Positions 33,271 to 42,040 of a stretch of 64,000 bases of DNA are shown one piece after another. The first letter of the stretch is position 1, and every line of letters starts with the position of its first letter. The notes beneath the pieces are model-generated. The model searched no databases and was not told the origin of the DNA. It saw only the letters and a program-made list of their open reading frames with translations. The translations under genes were made by a program, and so were the position numbers. The stretch is taken from NCBI RefSeq assembly GCF_017311415.1, contig NZ_JAEKIS010000001.1, positions 372,001 to 436,000 on the forward strand, read 5' to 3'. The DNA comes from Salipiger abyssi. Its GTDB lineage: Bacteria; Pseudomonadota; Alphaproteobacteria; Rhodobacterales; Rhodobacteraceae.

Positions 33271-35370
33271 TCAGAAGCCGATGAGATTGGCGCGGGTGAT
33301 GGCCTCTTCGACAAAAGCGGCGCGGTCGGTCTCGGGCGCCCAGTCCAGCATTTCCTTCGGTTTGCCGTTAACGAAGGGCGAGAAATGCGCCCGGCTTTTC
33401 CAGTCGGCGAGCGAGGGGCGCACCAGCCCGCGCTTGCGCAGCGCGTATTTCTTGAGCCCGTATTTCACCGCGTCCGACAGGTAGAAGGCGGTGAGATTGC
33501 CGCTGGTGACGCGGATCTTGGCGCCCAGCGCCTCATGGATTGCCTCGAAATAACCGCGCGCCGACATCATCGGCTCGCCGATCAGGTTGAAGCTCTCGCC
33601 GATGGCCGCGGTGCGGGTCGCCATGCGCACCAGCCCGTCCGCCACGTCGTCGATCAGCACGAAGGGCAGGATATTCTCGCCCGGTCCCCAGATGCGCACC
33701 GCGCCGGCACCGTGCCAGCGCCCGATGCCCCAGTGTTGCAACGGCCCGCCATGGCCCACCACGATACCGGGCCGTGCGATGGTCAGCGGCAGCCCGCGCT
33801 CGCGGTGCAGCCGCATGAGCTGGCGCTCGCATTCCGCCTTGGAGCGCGCATAGAGGTTGCGGTCGGTCATGTCGTCGGGGAACGGCGTGTCTTCGGTGAT
33901 GGTTTGGCCCGGATTCGACATGTCGTAGCTGGCGATGGTGCCGGTATAGACCAGCCGCTTTACCCCGGCCTTTTCGCAGGCCATGCCGACGCGGGTGGCC
34001 ACGCCGACATCGTTGATCAGCGCATCCGCCCAGGTCTTGTCCAGCGACTTGGCGAGGTTGAAGACCACGTCGATGCCCCGCATCGCCTCGGTCAGCCCGT
34101 CGAGATCGTGCAGCGACACGCCAACGGTCTCCACCTGATCGGGCAGGTCGGGGAAGGGGCCGGTCTTGCCGCGCGACAGCACGCGCACATCGTGCCCGTC
34201 GGCCACCAGGCGCCGGGTCAGCGCCCGGCCGATGAAACCGGTGCCGCCGATCACCATGGCGGTGGGCTTCGGCTGCCGGGTCTGCACGGCGGGCGCCTTC
34301 ACCGCCAGCTTGTCGGCGGGCAGCAGCGCCAGCGCATCGTCGAGCGCCTGCATCACGGTCACAGCGCTTTCGCCGCTGAACCGCGCGTCCTGCGGCGCGC
34401 TCATATTGCCGTAAAGCGCGCGGTCCATGCCCCGGAAGCTCAGCGCATAGGGGCCCTTCTGGTTAAGCGAGCTGGCCTGAGCCCAGGCGTTGCGAACTCC
34501 CTCGCGCAGATGCTGACCGCTGAGATCGAGCTGTTTGCGCAGCGGGTTCACAATCAGATCCGAGGTATTCTCGCGCTCCACGATCAGCACGTCGGAGGCG
34601 AAATCGAGCCGTGCCCGCGCCGAGGAGCCGCGCAGCGTCACCGAGCGGTCGTCCTGCGTTTCCACCAGCGAGACGGTAAAGGCGATCTCCACATCGCCGG
34701 CGCGGGCGAGGATGCGGAAGCCTTGCGGGCGTGGATCGCCGCCGGGCAAATCCACCGGCTTGCTCGCCTCGGCAAAGACAATCTCGGGCGTACCGAACAG
34801 ATCCACCGCAAAGCTCATCAGATGCGGCCCGACCTCGAGCAGCAGGTTTTTCGGCTCGCGCAGCAGCCAGAGGTTGAACGGCCCCGAGCGCAGCGGCGAG
34901 AGCGGAAGCGCATAGGTGATCTCGGCGGTGGAGACGCGACCCAGCGCGCCGGAGCGAACCATCTCCTTCAGCCGCTCGTAGGACGGCAGCCCGAGGAAAT
35001 TGTGCCCGGCATGAAAGCGCCGGCCTGCCGCCTCGGCGGCGGCGAGGATCTCGCGCGTGTCTTCGGCGCTTTCCGCCACGGGCTTTTCCACCAGCACATG
35101 CAGCCCGGCCTCAAGGCACTGGATCGCCAGCGGCTTGTGCAGATGTGGCGGCGTCAGGATATGCACCGCGTCGCAGATGCCGCTTTCGATCAGCGCCTCG
35201 ACCGATGTGAAGGGCTGCGCGCCATAAGCCTCGGCCATGCCCTTAGCGGCGGTTTCGGAAACATCGCAGATCGCGGCGACGGAGACGCCGGGCGTCGCCT
35301 TCAGTGCGTCGGCGTGCCAGGTGGCGATATACCCGGCCCCGATCAGGCCGACACGGATGGGTTCGGACAT
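33271..35370 (-). CDS. Fused Gfo/Idh/MocA oxidoreductase and NAD-dependent epimerase/dehydratase
   Basis: A 699-residue two-enzyme fusion. Residues 1-360 form a Gfo/Idh/MocA dehydrogenase with 'VGLIGAGYIATWHADAL' (NAD-binding), the catalytic-type 'LVEKPVAES' and 'EVGPHLMSFAVDLFG'. After an Ala/Pro linker, residues 375-699 form an extended SDR epimerase/dehydratase with 'MVIGGTGFIGRALTRRL', 'YTGTIASYD' and the catalytic Y-x-x-x-K in 'LYARSKAECE'. Both halves look intact, so the pair may carry out consecutive redox steps on one nucleotide or lipid-linked sugar. It is the last gene of a five-gene minus-strand operon, 11 bases after the GT2 stop, with AGGGACTGATCC before its ATG. Confidence 0.9.
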   Translation of the reverse strand: MSEPIRVGLIGAGYIATWHADALKATPGVSVAAICDVSETAAKGMAEAYGAQPFTSVEALIESGICDAVHILTPPHLHKPLAIQCLEAGLHVLVEKPVAESAEDTREILAAAEAAGRRFHAGHNFLGLPSYERLKEMVRSGALGRVSTAEITYALPLSPLRSGPFNLWLLREPKNLLLEVGPHLMSFAVDLFGTPEIVFAEASKPVDLPGGDPRPQGFRILARAGDVEIAFTVSLVETQDDRSVTLRGSSARARLDFASDVLIVERENTSDLIVNPLRKQLDLSGQHLREGVRNAWAQASSLNQKGPYALSFRGMDRALYGNMSAPQDARFSGESAVTVMQALDDALALLPADKLAVKAPAVQTRQPKPTAMVIGGTGFIGRALTRRLVADGHDVRVLSRGKTGPFPDLPDQVETVGVSLHDLDGLTEAMRGIDVVFNLAKSLDKTWADALINDVGVATRVGMACEKAGVKRLVYTGTIASYDMSNPGQTITEDTPFPDDMTDRNLYARSKAECERQLMRLHRERGLPLTIARPGIVVGHGGPLQHWGIGRWHGAGAVRIWGPGENILPFVLIDDVADGLVRMATRTAAIGESFNLIGEPMMSARGYFEAIHEALGAKIRVTSGNLTAFYLSDAVKYGLKKYALRKRGLVRPSLADWKSRAHFSPFVNGKPKEMLDWAPETDRAAFVEEAITRANLIGF

Positions 35371-35381
35371 GGATCAGTCCC

Positions 35382-36341
35382 TCACTTGTACTCGATGATG
35401 CGCATCTGCGCGTTCCGGAGCCGGCGCCAGTGAAAGGTCGCCATGCCGATGAGATTGGGAAATTTCGACAGCGTCAGCAGGATGGCATGCCGGAGCGCCT
35501 CTGCGCGCGGCAGCCCCTCGCGCATCAGCCCCTGCGCGGTGCGGAGGTAGTTCAGCGCATAGGCGGCCAGCCCCAGCAGCGGCAGGCCCCACCAGAGAAA
35601 CGCGCCAATCAGGATGACAAGCGGCAGCGCCAGCCCGTAGACCAGCACGCGGCGGCGTTCCCTGACGAAATATTCGGGATGCAGATGGCCCACCTGCGCA
35701 AAGCCATGGCCGGTGCGCACGGCGCGGGTCCACCATTGCCCGAACCGGTGGGTGTCGGCGTCGTGGCGGGTCATCTCCTGCGGGATCCGCTCCAGCACCC
35801 AGCCGGCCTTGCGCAGCCGCGTGCAGAACTCGTCATCCTCGGCGGCGATCACGGTCGGGTCGAAGCCGCCAACGCCTTGGAACGCCTCCGCCCGCACCAT
35901 CATGTCGCCACCACAGGCGAGGATCTCGCCCGCCGGTCGCCGCCATTCGAAATCGGCGAGCTGGTTGTAGAGGCTCGCATCGCGGTGGATCTCGGAGCGC
36001 CAGCCGGTCACCATGCCGAGTTTCGGATGCGCCTCAAGATGCGCCCGCGCGGCGTCGAGAAAGCCCGGCACCAGCGCGCAATCGCCGTCGATGAACTGCA
36101 CCAGCTCGGGCGCCTCCAGCGCCTCGAACCCGGCATTGCGGGCACGCGCGGCGGTGAAGGGCACCGAGAGGTCGAGCTCGACCACCGTGGCGCCGGCCCT
36201 TTGCGCCTCGGCGATGCTGTCATCGGTGGAGCCGCTGTCCACATAGACCACCTGCCGCGCGACACCGGCGACAGAGGCCAGCGCCGCGACCAGCCGCGCG
36301 CCCTCGTTGCGGCCGATCAGCACGACATCGACGGCGCTCAT
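35382..36341 (-). CDS. Glycosyltransferase family 2, membrane-associated
   Basis: A 319-residue GT-A enzyme: 'DVVLIGRNEGARLVAAL' start, 'VVYVDSGSTDDSIAEA' nucleotide loop, 'QFIDGDCALVPG' with the D-x-D metal site, and 'IAAEDDEFCTRLRKAGW' as acceptor/base region. Two hydrophobic segments lie near residues 230-270 ('VYGLALPLVILIGAFLWWG'), so it is membrane bound and probably acts on a lipid-linked substrate. ATG 36341 overlaps the upstream GT4 stop by 4 bases. Confidence 0.86.
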   Translation of the reverse strand: MSAVDVVLIGRNEGARLVAALASVAGVARQVVYVDSGSTDDSIAEAQRAGATVVELDLSVPFTAARARNAGFEALEAPELVQFIDGDCALVPGFLDAARAHLEAHPKLGMVTGWRSEIHRDASLYNQLADFEWRRPAGEILACGGDMMVRAEAFQGVGGFDPTVIAAEDDEFCTRLRKAGWVLERIPQEMTRHDADTHRFGQWWTRAVRTGHGFAQVGHLHPEYFVRERRRVLVYGLALPLVILIGAFLWWGLPLLGLAAYALNYLRTAQGLMREGLPRAEALRHAILLTLSKFPNLIGMATFHWRRLRNAQMRIIEYK

Positions 36342-37573
36342 TCCAGCACCTCGCGTTTCGGCGGCGTCTCGCCATTGGCATAGGCGGTGAAAAGCGACGA
36401 GAGCCGCGCCGCCTCGGTATGGATGTTGAACTCCGCCTCGACGGTGGCGCGGCCCACCGCGCCCATCACCCGGCGCTGGTCGGCGCTGGCCAGCATCTGC
36501 TCGATCGCCTCGGCGAGCGCCGCGACGTCGCCCGGCGGCACCAGCACGCCGCTTTCCCATTGCGCCACCAGCTCGGGGATACCGGCGATCTGCGTGGCGA
36601 TGACCGGCACACCCGCCGCCATCGCCTCCATCAGCACCACCGGCACGCCCTCGGCAAAGCTCGGCAACACGAAGAGATCGCTCTGCGACAGCGCCTCGGC
36701 CACCTCGGCCTGACTCTGATACCCGAGAAACACCACCGTCTCGCCCAGCGGTTCGGCCCGCGCCTCCAGCGCCGCGCGCTCCGGCCCGTCGCCGATCAGC
36801 GCCAGCCGCAGATGCGGGAAGCGCTCCCTGAGCGCCGCCACCGCGTCGAGCAGCACCGGCACGCCCTTCACCCCCGCAAGCCGGCCCACGAACAGCAGCG
36901 TCTGGCCCTTGTGCTGCGCGGTCTCATAGCGCTCCGGTTCGATGCCGCAATGCACGATATGCAGCTTGTCCCAATGCTCGGTCGCGGCGAAACACATGAG
37001 CTGCGAGCGGCAGTAATCGCTGATGCAGGCGACGAATGTGGCGCGGGCGGTCTTTTCGTCGATGCGCCAGTGACCGGGTTCGAAAAAGATATCCGGCCCG
37101 TGGATGGTGAAGCTGTAGGGGATGCCCGAAAGCGCGCTCGCCAGCATCGCCACGGTGCAGGAGGCCTTGGCGATATGATTGTGCAGATGCTGCACGCCCT
37201 GCGATTTCATCCGGTCGGCCAGAACCGCCGCTTCGGCGAAATAGATCAGGTTGTAGAGCCGGCCCTTGATCCCCTTCGGCGCCGTCTTCCACGCCAGCCG
37301 CAGCGCCGAGAGGTAGCGCCCGGGCCGCAGCATGAAACGCAGATGCGCCTTGATCAGGCGGAACGGGTTCTTCGCCGCATCCAGCACCCTGAAGGTACGG
37401 GCATGCTCCTCGCGCTGCTCCGGGCCGACCAGATGCTCGTCCCCGGTGGTGCGGATCGAGCAGGTCAGCACCTCGTGGCCAAGCGCGCGCAGCGCCGCCA
37501 CCTCGCGCTGGATGAAGGTATCGGAGGCGCGAGGATATTCCCCGGTCAGATAGGCGAGTTTCGGCAGGCTCAT
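36338..37573 (-). CDS. Glycosyltransferase family 4, exopolysaccharide type
   Basis: A 411-residue GT-B transferase. The N-terminus 'KLAYLTGEYPRASDTFIQRE' is typical of exopolysaccharide GT4 proteins (WcaL/EpsF-like). The donor half has 'LLFVGRLAGVKGVPVLLDA' and the E-x7-E motif in 'FAEGVPVVLMEAMAAGVP'. A conserved 'FTIHGPDIFF' segment forms the acceptor side. It overlaps both neighbours by 4 bases (epimerase upstream, GT2 downstream). The sugar specificity is unknown. Confidence 0.88.
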   Translation of the reverse strand: MSLPKLAYLTGEYPRASDTFIQREVAALRALGHEVLTCSIRTTGDEHLVGPEQREEHARTFRVLDAAKNPFRLIKAHLRFMLRPGRYLSALRLAWKTAPKGIKGRLYNLIYFAEAAVLADRMKSQGVQHLHNHIAKASCTVAMLASALSGIPYSFTIHGPDIFFEPGHWRIDEKTARATFVACISDYCRSQLMCFAATEHWDKLHIVHCGIEPERYETAQHKGQTLLFVGRLAGVKGVPVLLDAVAALRERFPHLRLALIGDGPERAALEARAEPLGETVVFLGYQSQAEVAEALSQSDLFVLPSFAEGVPVVLMEAMAAGVPVIATQIAGIPELVAQWESGVLVPPGDVAALAEAIEQMLASADQRRVMGAVGRATVEAEFNIHTEAARLSSLFTAYANGETPPKREVLE

Positions 37574-38520
37574 TCGGCACCCCTCGTGCTGAGTTTCAGC
37601 ATCTGCTCGTAGCCTGCCGCATCCTGGCCTCCAAGCGCTGCCCGCAGCGCCGTGTTGGGCCAGCGCAGAGGCATGATGCGGGCACGCAGGACCGGCTCGC
37701 GCAGAAGTCCGGGCAGACGGGGCGCCAGTGGCGACACCGCGCGGGTCAGCGTCAGCCAGATACGCCACGGCACCGGCAGCGCGAGGCGCGGCCAGCCGGT
37801 CGCCGCGCGATGAGCCCGCACACAGCGGGATCGCGTGGGGCGGTCGTCGTCGATGACATTCAGGGCGCGGATGCCTTCCGGGTCCGACCGCGCCGCCGCG
37901 ACCAGCGCCTGCGCCACCTGCGTGACATTGGTCAACGGCAGTTCGCCCTCGGACGCGAGTGTCAGATGCAGCGGCCCGGCATCGACACCGTTCAGCGCGT
38001 GCCATGTGCGGCCGGCGCCCCAGACCGCACCCAGGCGCATCAGCCAGAGCGGCCCGCCCCGGGCGCGGGCCAACGCCTCCTGCGCCAGCTTGGCATTGGC
38101 ATAGCCACTCGGCGCCGCCCCTTCGGCAAAGAGCGGTGCGGATTCGTCGATGACAGAGCCAGGCGCAGCACGGTCGGTGTCATAGACGGTGATGGAACTG
38201 ACCAGCACCAGCGGCATAGCCTCCGGCATCGCTTCCAGCAGGTGCCTTGTGGCAGCGAGCGTGTCGCGCCGGGCCGCCTCGGCATCGTCGCCCACATGCG
38301 CCGCCGCATGGATCGCCGCGTCGCAGCCGCGCAGAGCGTCGGAAAGATCCGGCACCGAGGCCGGGTCCGAGAGATCGCAACGCAGCAGTGTCAACCTTTG
38401 CGCCGGTGGCGGAGCGGACCCACGCACCACCGCCACAACCTCGATCCCGCGGGCGAGAGCGGCGGCCACACAGGCAAGCCCGATGAAGCCGCCCGCGCCT
38501 GTGATCAGCACGCGCTTCAC
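37570..38520 (-). CDS. NAD-dependent epimerase/dehydratase (extended SDR)
   Basis: A 316-residue sugar-nucleotide or lipid-linked sugar oxidoreductase. It has 'RVLITGAGGFIGLACVAA' for NAD(P), 'LVSSITVYDTD', and a Y-x-x-x-K in 'SGYANAKLAQEAL'. Start is GTG at 38520, sharing a GTGA overlap with the Gfo/Idh gene upstream; no ATG is in a suitable place. The second half is Arg/Pro-rich and less conserved-looking, so the substrate cannot be assigned. It is likely a step in making an unusual sugar for the same glycan as the flanking transferases. Confidence 0.85.
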   Translation of the reverse strand: MKRVLITGAGGFIGLACVAAALARGIEVVAVVRGSAPPPAQRLTLLRCDLSDPASVPDLSDALRGCDAAIHAAAHVGDDAEAARRDTLAATRHLLEAMPEAMPLVLVSSITVYDTDRAAPGSVIDESAPLFAEGAAPSGYANAKLAQEALARARGGPLWLMRLGAVWGAGRTWHALNGVDAGPLHLTLASEGELPLTNVTQVAQALVAAARSDPEGIRALNVIDDDRPTRSRCVRAHRAATGWPRLALPVPWRIWLTLTRAVSPLAPRLPGLLREPVLRARIMPLRWPNTALRAALGGQDAAGYEQMLKLSTRGAE

Positions 38521-39641
38521 TTCGCCCACGGCATCGGCTCCAAGGGGTCGCAACGGGTCGTCATGACCTGCGCGCCGGTGGTCTCGCCGGCATTCTGAAT
38601 CGCCAGCGTGACCTCGGTCAGGTGCAGCGCAAAATCCGCCGAAAGCCGGCAGGGGCGACCCTCCTCCAGCGCCGCGAGCATTTCTGCCGGACCCAGCATG
38701 AAATTCATCGCCGCCGCGCCCCAGCGCTTGACCTTTGGGTGTGTGGTGCCACCCAGCCGGATACGGCGCGGAAAGGGGTTTTCGATCAGCCGACGCCGGA
38801 TCGTCACCCGCCTTGCGAACCGCACCTTGGCGCTGTTGTCCCAAGCCGCATCACACATGAGCACGCCGCCGTCCCCGAAAATCCGGATAGTGTGGTTATG
38901 CGATGCCACGATTGAACAGGTCAGCCGGGTGACCGGACCGTTTTCGAAGAACAGGGTCGCAACCGAAAGATCCGGTGCCATCGATCCGGTGCCGGTCTTG
39001 TCTGGGATCGTCTCGGCGCTGGCGGCCACAACGGTGCGGACCGACCCGAACCACGAGATCAACCAGGTCAGGTAGTAGCCCGCATGTTCCAATGTACAAC
39101 CGACGCGAAACTCGTCCTCGTAGGGCCAGGGCGCGCCGCTCTCGCTGAACCATTTCTTGTAGGAGGCCTGAGGAATAAAACTATCGTCAAGCTCGGCATA
39201 GACCGCGCGCGGTGTGCCGGCTGTTCCCTTGCGCAGGGCGTGGCCGAGTGTCTGGGCGGTCTCGCCGAGGACAGAACAAGGTGCGGATGCCAGCATGAGC
39301 CCTCGCGCCTCAGCCAACGCATGCAGCTCCTTTGCATCGGGCATCTGCAAGGCAAGAGGTTTCTCGCAATAGACATGGTGGCCGGCTTCAAGACAGGCTC
39401 GGTTCAACTCGTAGTGCGAAGACGGGTTGGTGAGATTGAGGATGATACCGCCCTGCGGCGCTTCCGCCAGCAGTTGCGCCAGTGAATTCTTGGCCGGCAG
39501 CCCCCAATGCGCACAGAACTTATCCAGCCGCGCGGCATCGCGGTCAAACACGCCGGCAACTTCGATTCCATCCATCGCCTGAAGGGACCGCAGGTAGAGA
39601 TCGGCGACAAAACCGCAGCCAATTATCGAAATCTTGTGCAT
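38517..39641 (-). CDS. Gfo/Idh/MocA family oxidoreductase
   Basis: A 374-residue NAD(P)-dependent dehydrogenase and first gene of the five-gene minus-strand operon. It has 'KISIIGCGFVADLYLRSL' for dinucleotide binding, 'NLTNPSSHYELNRACLEAG', and the 'HVYCEKPLAL' signature whose Lys is catalytic in the family. ATG 39641 follows a strong ribosome site (GGAGGTGGAGCTG). Its partner in the same operon is a second enzyme of this family fused to an epimerase, suggesting a two-oxidoreductase sugar conversion such as an amino- or uronic-sugar pathway, though the substrate is unknown. Confidence 0.87.
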   Translation of the reverse strand: MHKISIIGCGFVADLYLRSLQAMDGIEVAGVFDRDAARLDKFCAHWGLPAKNSLAQLLAEAPQGGIILNLTNPSSHYELNRACLEAGHHVYCEKPLALQMPDAKELHALAEARGLMLASAPCSVLGETAQTLGHALRKGTAGTPRAVYAELDDSFIPQASYKKWFSESGAPWPYEDEFRVGCTLEHAGYYLTWLISWFGSVRTVVAASAETIPDKTGTGSMAPDLSVATLFFENGPVTRLTCSIVASHNHTIRIFGDGGVLMCDAAWDNSAKVRFARRVTIRRRLIENPFPRRIRLGGTTHPKVKRWGAAAMNFMLGPAEMLAALEEGRPCRLSADFALHLTEVTLAIQNAGETTGAQVMTTRCDPLEPMPWAK

Positions 39642-39945
39642 CAGCTCCACCTCCGCGCGATGCGCAAAATCGTATGTCGCCCGCAAGCGCGGGGGAAGGG
39701 AAGGATGACCATGTTGCTTCTACTCGCGAATCCAGAACCTGCCGGTTAACTTTGCTTCATCAGACAATTTTGACCATAATTCGGCAGACCGGCTCGATCG
39801 TTCGCGTCAGCCCTATTTTGGCGGAAATCGTCCGAAATTGAGGCTCCTGGGACACGGTTCACCGGAAATCGGACTCGGACGCTCCTCCGTTTGCCACGAT
39901 TTTGCGCTATGACCCTGCTCGGGGCGTTGAGGGAAGCAACGAGTA
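39642..39945. promoter_or_regulatory. Divergent promoter region between the sugar operon and the WecG-like gene
   Basis: This 304-base gap separates a leftward operon from a rightward gene. It contains an AT-rich core around 39745-39785. A possible plus-strand promoter is TTGCTT (39752-39757), 17 bases, then CATAAT (39775-39780). The -10 is good but the -35 is weak. I see no open reading frame with coding character here. Confidence 0.4.
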
Positions 39946-40710
39946 ATGGATTTCAGCATCGCTGGCGAGCGGATCTCGGTAAACGTTCCGACCTGGGCAG
40001 CTCTTCAGGCCCGGGTTGCGGAGCGTCTGGCACAGCGGCAGGGTTTCGCGCTCGCGACGATCAATCTCGATCATCTGGTCAAGCTGCGCGCCTCGCAGAG
40101 CTTCCGGCGCGCCTATGCCGCTCAGGATTTCGTCGTCGCCGACGGCAACCCGATTGTCTGGATGTCACAGCTGGCCGGCCGCCCGGTCGAGTTGATTCCC
40201 GGATCCGACGCGATCCTGCCGCTGGCACGGATCGCCGCGAAACACGGCGTCAGCGTTGCGCTGGTCGGCAGCACCGAGCCCTCTCTTGCCGCCGCCAAGA
40301 GCTATCTCGAACGCGAGGTCCGTGACCTGGAGGTTTCCATCATCATCGCCCCGCCCATGGGGTTCGAGTCGGACAGCGACGCCGCCGATGCGATCTTTGC
40401 CCGGCTGACCGCCGCGGGTGCCGGGCTGTGCTTTGTCGCGCTGGGTGCCCCGAAACAGGAGATGTTCGCCGCCGCCGGGCGACGCAAAGCCCCTCAGATC
40501 GGGTTTGCCTGCATCGGCGCGGGGCTGGATTTCTTTGCCGGAACGCAACGGCGCGCGCCCGGATGGGCCCGGCGCTTTGCGGTAGAGTGGCTCTGGCGCG
40601 CCTCGAACAGTCCCCGGCGCCTCGGTCCGCGCTATGCGAAGTGTTTGGCGATCTTGCCCGGCCAGATCCTGCGCGCCATGATGATGCGCTTTCGCTCACC
40701 ACAGCACTGA
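39946..40710 (+). CDS. WecG/TagA/CpsF-family glycosyltransferase (GT26)
   Basis: A 254-residue transferase that typically adds the second sugar (such as ManNAc or ManNAcA) to an undecaprenyl-linked primer in polysaccharide or teichoic-acid synthesis. Signature stretches are 'ATINLDHLVKLRAS', 'VVADGNPIVWMSQL', 'ALGAPKQEMF' and 'GAGLDFFAGTQRRAPGW'. It has a basic, amphipathic C-terminus of the kind that binds membranes. It is the right-hand gene of the polysaccharide island and is followed by a hairpin terminator. Confidence 0.92.
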   Translation: MDFSIAGERISVNVPTWAALQARVAERLAQRQGFALATINLDHLVKLRASQSFRRAYAAQDFVVADGNPIVWMSQLAGRPVELIPGSDAILPLARIAAKHGVSVALVGSTEPSLAAAKSYLEREVRDLEVSIIIAPPMGFESDSDAADAIFARLTAAGAGLCFVALGAPKQEMFAAAGRRKAPQIGFACIGAGLDFFAGTQRRAPGWARRFAVEWLWRASNSPRRLGPRYAKCLAILPGQILRAMMMRFRSPQH

Positions 40711-40737
40711 CGCACCCCTGACCCGCCGAGGGGTGCG
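40711..40737. terminator. Hairpin between convergent WecG-like and small-protein genes
   Basis: An 8-bp perfect stem (CGCACCCC, 40711-40718; GGGGTGCG, 40730-40737) with an 11-base loop fills the 31-base gap between two converging genes. It has no U-run, so it is a probable rather than certain terminator. Confidence 0.6.
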
Positions 40738-40741
40738 GGCG

Positions 40742-40966
40742 TCAAAGTTTGCGATAGATGCGCCCGCCGCCGGCCTTTCGCGCGGTATCTTCGATGCCCG
40801 GCAGTTTGCCGGCCCGCACCGCGTTCAGAAACTCACGTCCGATGCGGACCTTGTCGCCAATCCAGAGCGCGTTCCAGTCGCGCCCGTAAAGCTCCGGGAA
40901 GTGAAACTCGCCCGGCGGATACTCCACCGCGCGGGCTTTCAGACGGTTCAGCAGGGATTCGTCCAT
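40742..40966 (-). CDS. Small conserved protein, DUF1413-like
   Basis: A 74-residue soluble protein with no signal peptide. The central stretch 'FHFPELYGRDWNALWIGDKV' followed by 'RIGREFLNAVRAGKLPGI' (leading W, then L/I-G-R-x-F) resembles the DUF1413 pattern, a family of unknown function. It lies 12 bases after the phosphotransferase gene on the same strand and is likely co-transcribed. No function can be assigned. Confidence 0.7.
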   Translation of the reverse strand: MDESLLNRLKARAVEYPPGEFHFPELYGRDWNALWIGDKVRIGREFLNAVRAGKLPGIEDTARKAGGGRIYRKL

Positions 40967-40978
40967 CCTGCCCTCCTT

Positions 40979-41944
40979 TCAACCAAACACACGCTCCACC
41001 AAAGCCATGAGCCGGGCGAAGCGCCGGGCTTGCGCAGCGCTACGAGCCGCGTCGCGGGCCGGCAGCCCCCACCATTCCGCGAGCACCCGGTTGCGCAGCA
41101 GCAACCCCACCGAAGGATCGTCCGGCCCGACCAGACGATAGCCCTCGAAAAACGCCTCCCGCGCAAAATCCGGCAGCACCTCGCCCGAAGCGATCCTTTC
41201 CTGCGGCGCGTGCAGGATGGCGTAGTCGGTCAGCAGCCGCGCGATGTCGTGTCCTACTGGCACAACGCCGCCCGCGGCGAAATCGATCCCAAGACAGCCC
41301 GCCCCATCCAGCAGCAGGTTGCGCAGATGCAGATCGCCATGGGTGCGCGCGGTCACGGTCTGCCGCCCCTCATAGCGCGCGGCGATGACAAAAACCGTCT
41401 CTATACAGGCCAGAAACTGCTCTTTCTGCGCAACCTCGCGCGTCTCGTCCAGCACCTCGCCCCGCACCGTGTCGAGATAGCGCAGGGTAAATTTCGGCTG
41501 AAACACCCGCGCCTCGCCCAGGGTCGCCCGGTGGTAGCCGTCGAGCCAGGCGCCCGCCCGCCGCAGCAGCCCGGCCTGCACCTCCGGCGGCGTCCCCTCC
41601 AGCATCACCGATAGCGGCTGGCCCGGCGCCAGATCCATCGCGCAGGCGCGGGCCTCGACATCCAGCGCATGCAGCGCCGGTACGCCCTGCGGATAGGCCT
41701 CCATCGCCTCCAGATGCGCCGACATCGCCTCGGCGAAACCGTCCTCCGGGCGCCGCTGATGCTTCAGCACCAGCACCCGCCCGTCCGGCCCGTCGAGCCG
41801 CAGCAGCACCGTGGCCACCCGCGCATCCTCGCGCCGGGCGAGCGGCGCCGCGTGCCACGCGCCGGGATCCTCGCCCATCTGCGCCGCGAGCGCCGGCCAC
41901 AGCGCCCAAGCGGCGCGGCCAAGATCGGCCTCTTGCATTTCCAT
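40979..41944 (-). CDS. Aminoglycoside-phosphotransferase-fold kinase, substrate unknown
   Basis: A 321-residue protein of the APH/choline-kinase fold. The catalytic loop is '[15 protein letters not shown]' (H-G-D-x-H-x-x-N) and the metal-binding Asp is in 'LGIDFAAGG'. The N-terminal lobe has a 'VLVLKHQRR' strand with the ATP-binding Lys. It is not an obvious antibiotic-resistance enzyme, since many sugar and small-molecule kinases share this fold. The hslV promoter region lies directly upstream in the opposite direction. Confidence 0.8.
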   Translation of the reverse strand: MEMQEADLGRAAWALWPALAAQMGEDPGAWHAAPLARREDARVATVLLRLDGPDGRVLVLKHQRRPEDGFAEAMSAHLEAMEAYPQGVPALHALDVEARACAMDLAPGQPLSVMLEGTPPEVQAGLLRRAGAWLDGYHRATLGEARVFQPKFTLRYLDTVRGEVLDETREVAQKEQFLACIETVFVIAARYEGRQTVTARTHGDLHLRNLLLDGAGCLGIDFAAGGVVPVGHDIARLLTDYAILHAPQERIASGEVLPDFAREAFFEGYRLVGPDDPSVGLLLRNRVLAEWWGLPARDAARSAAQARRFARLMALVERVFG

Positions 41945-41981
41945 CCGCGCGTCCCTGCTCTATGTCCCCGGAGGGCAACGC

Positions 41982-42010
41982 CTTGTGGCGGCAATGTCCA
42001 GCCCCCATAT
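41982..42010 (+). promoter_or_regulatory. Candidate heat-shock (sigma-32) promoter of hslV
   Basis: CTTGTG (41982-41987), a 15-base spacer and CCCCATAT (42003-42010) match the RpoH consensus (CTTGAA, 13-17 bases, CCCCATnT) closely, especially the -10. The expected start site is near 42017, giving a leader of about 24 bases before the hslV ATG. Heat-shock control of hslV is well established in proteobacteria, so position and function agree. Confidence 0.65.
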
Positions 42011-42040
42011 GGCGGCAAGCACGAAAAGGAGACGACGACC

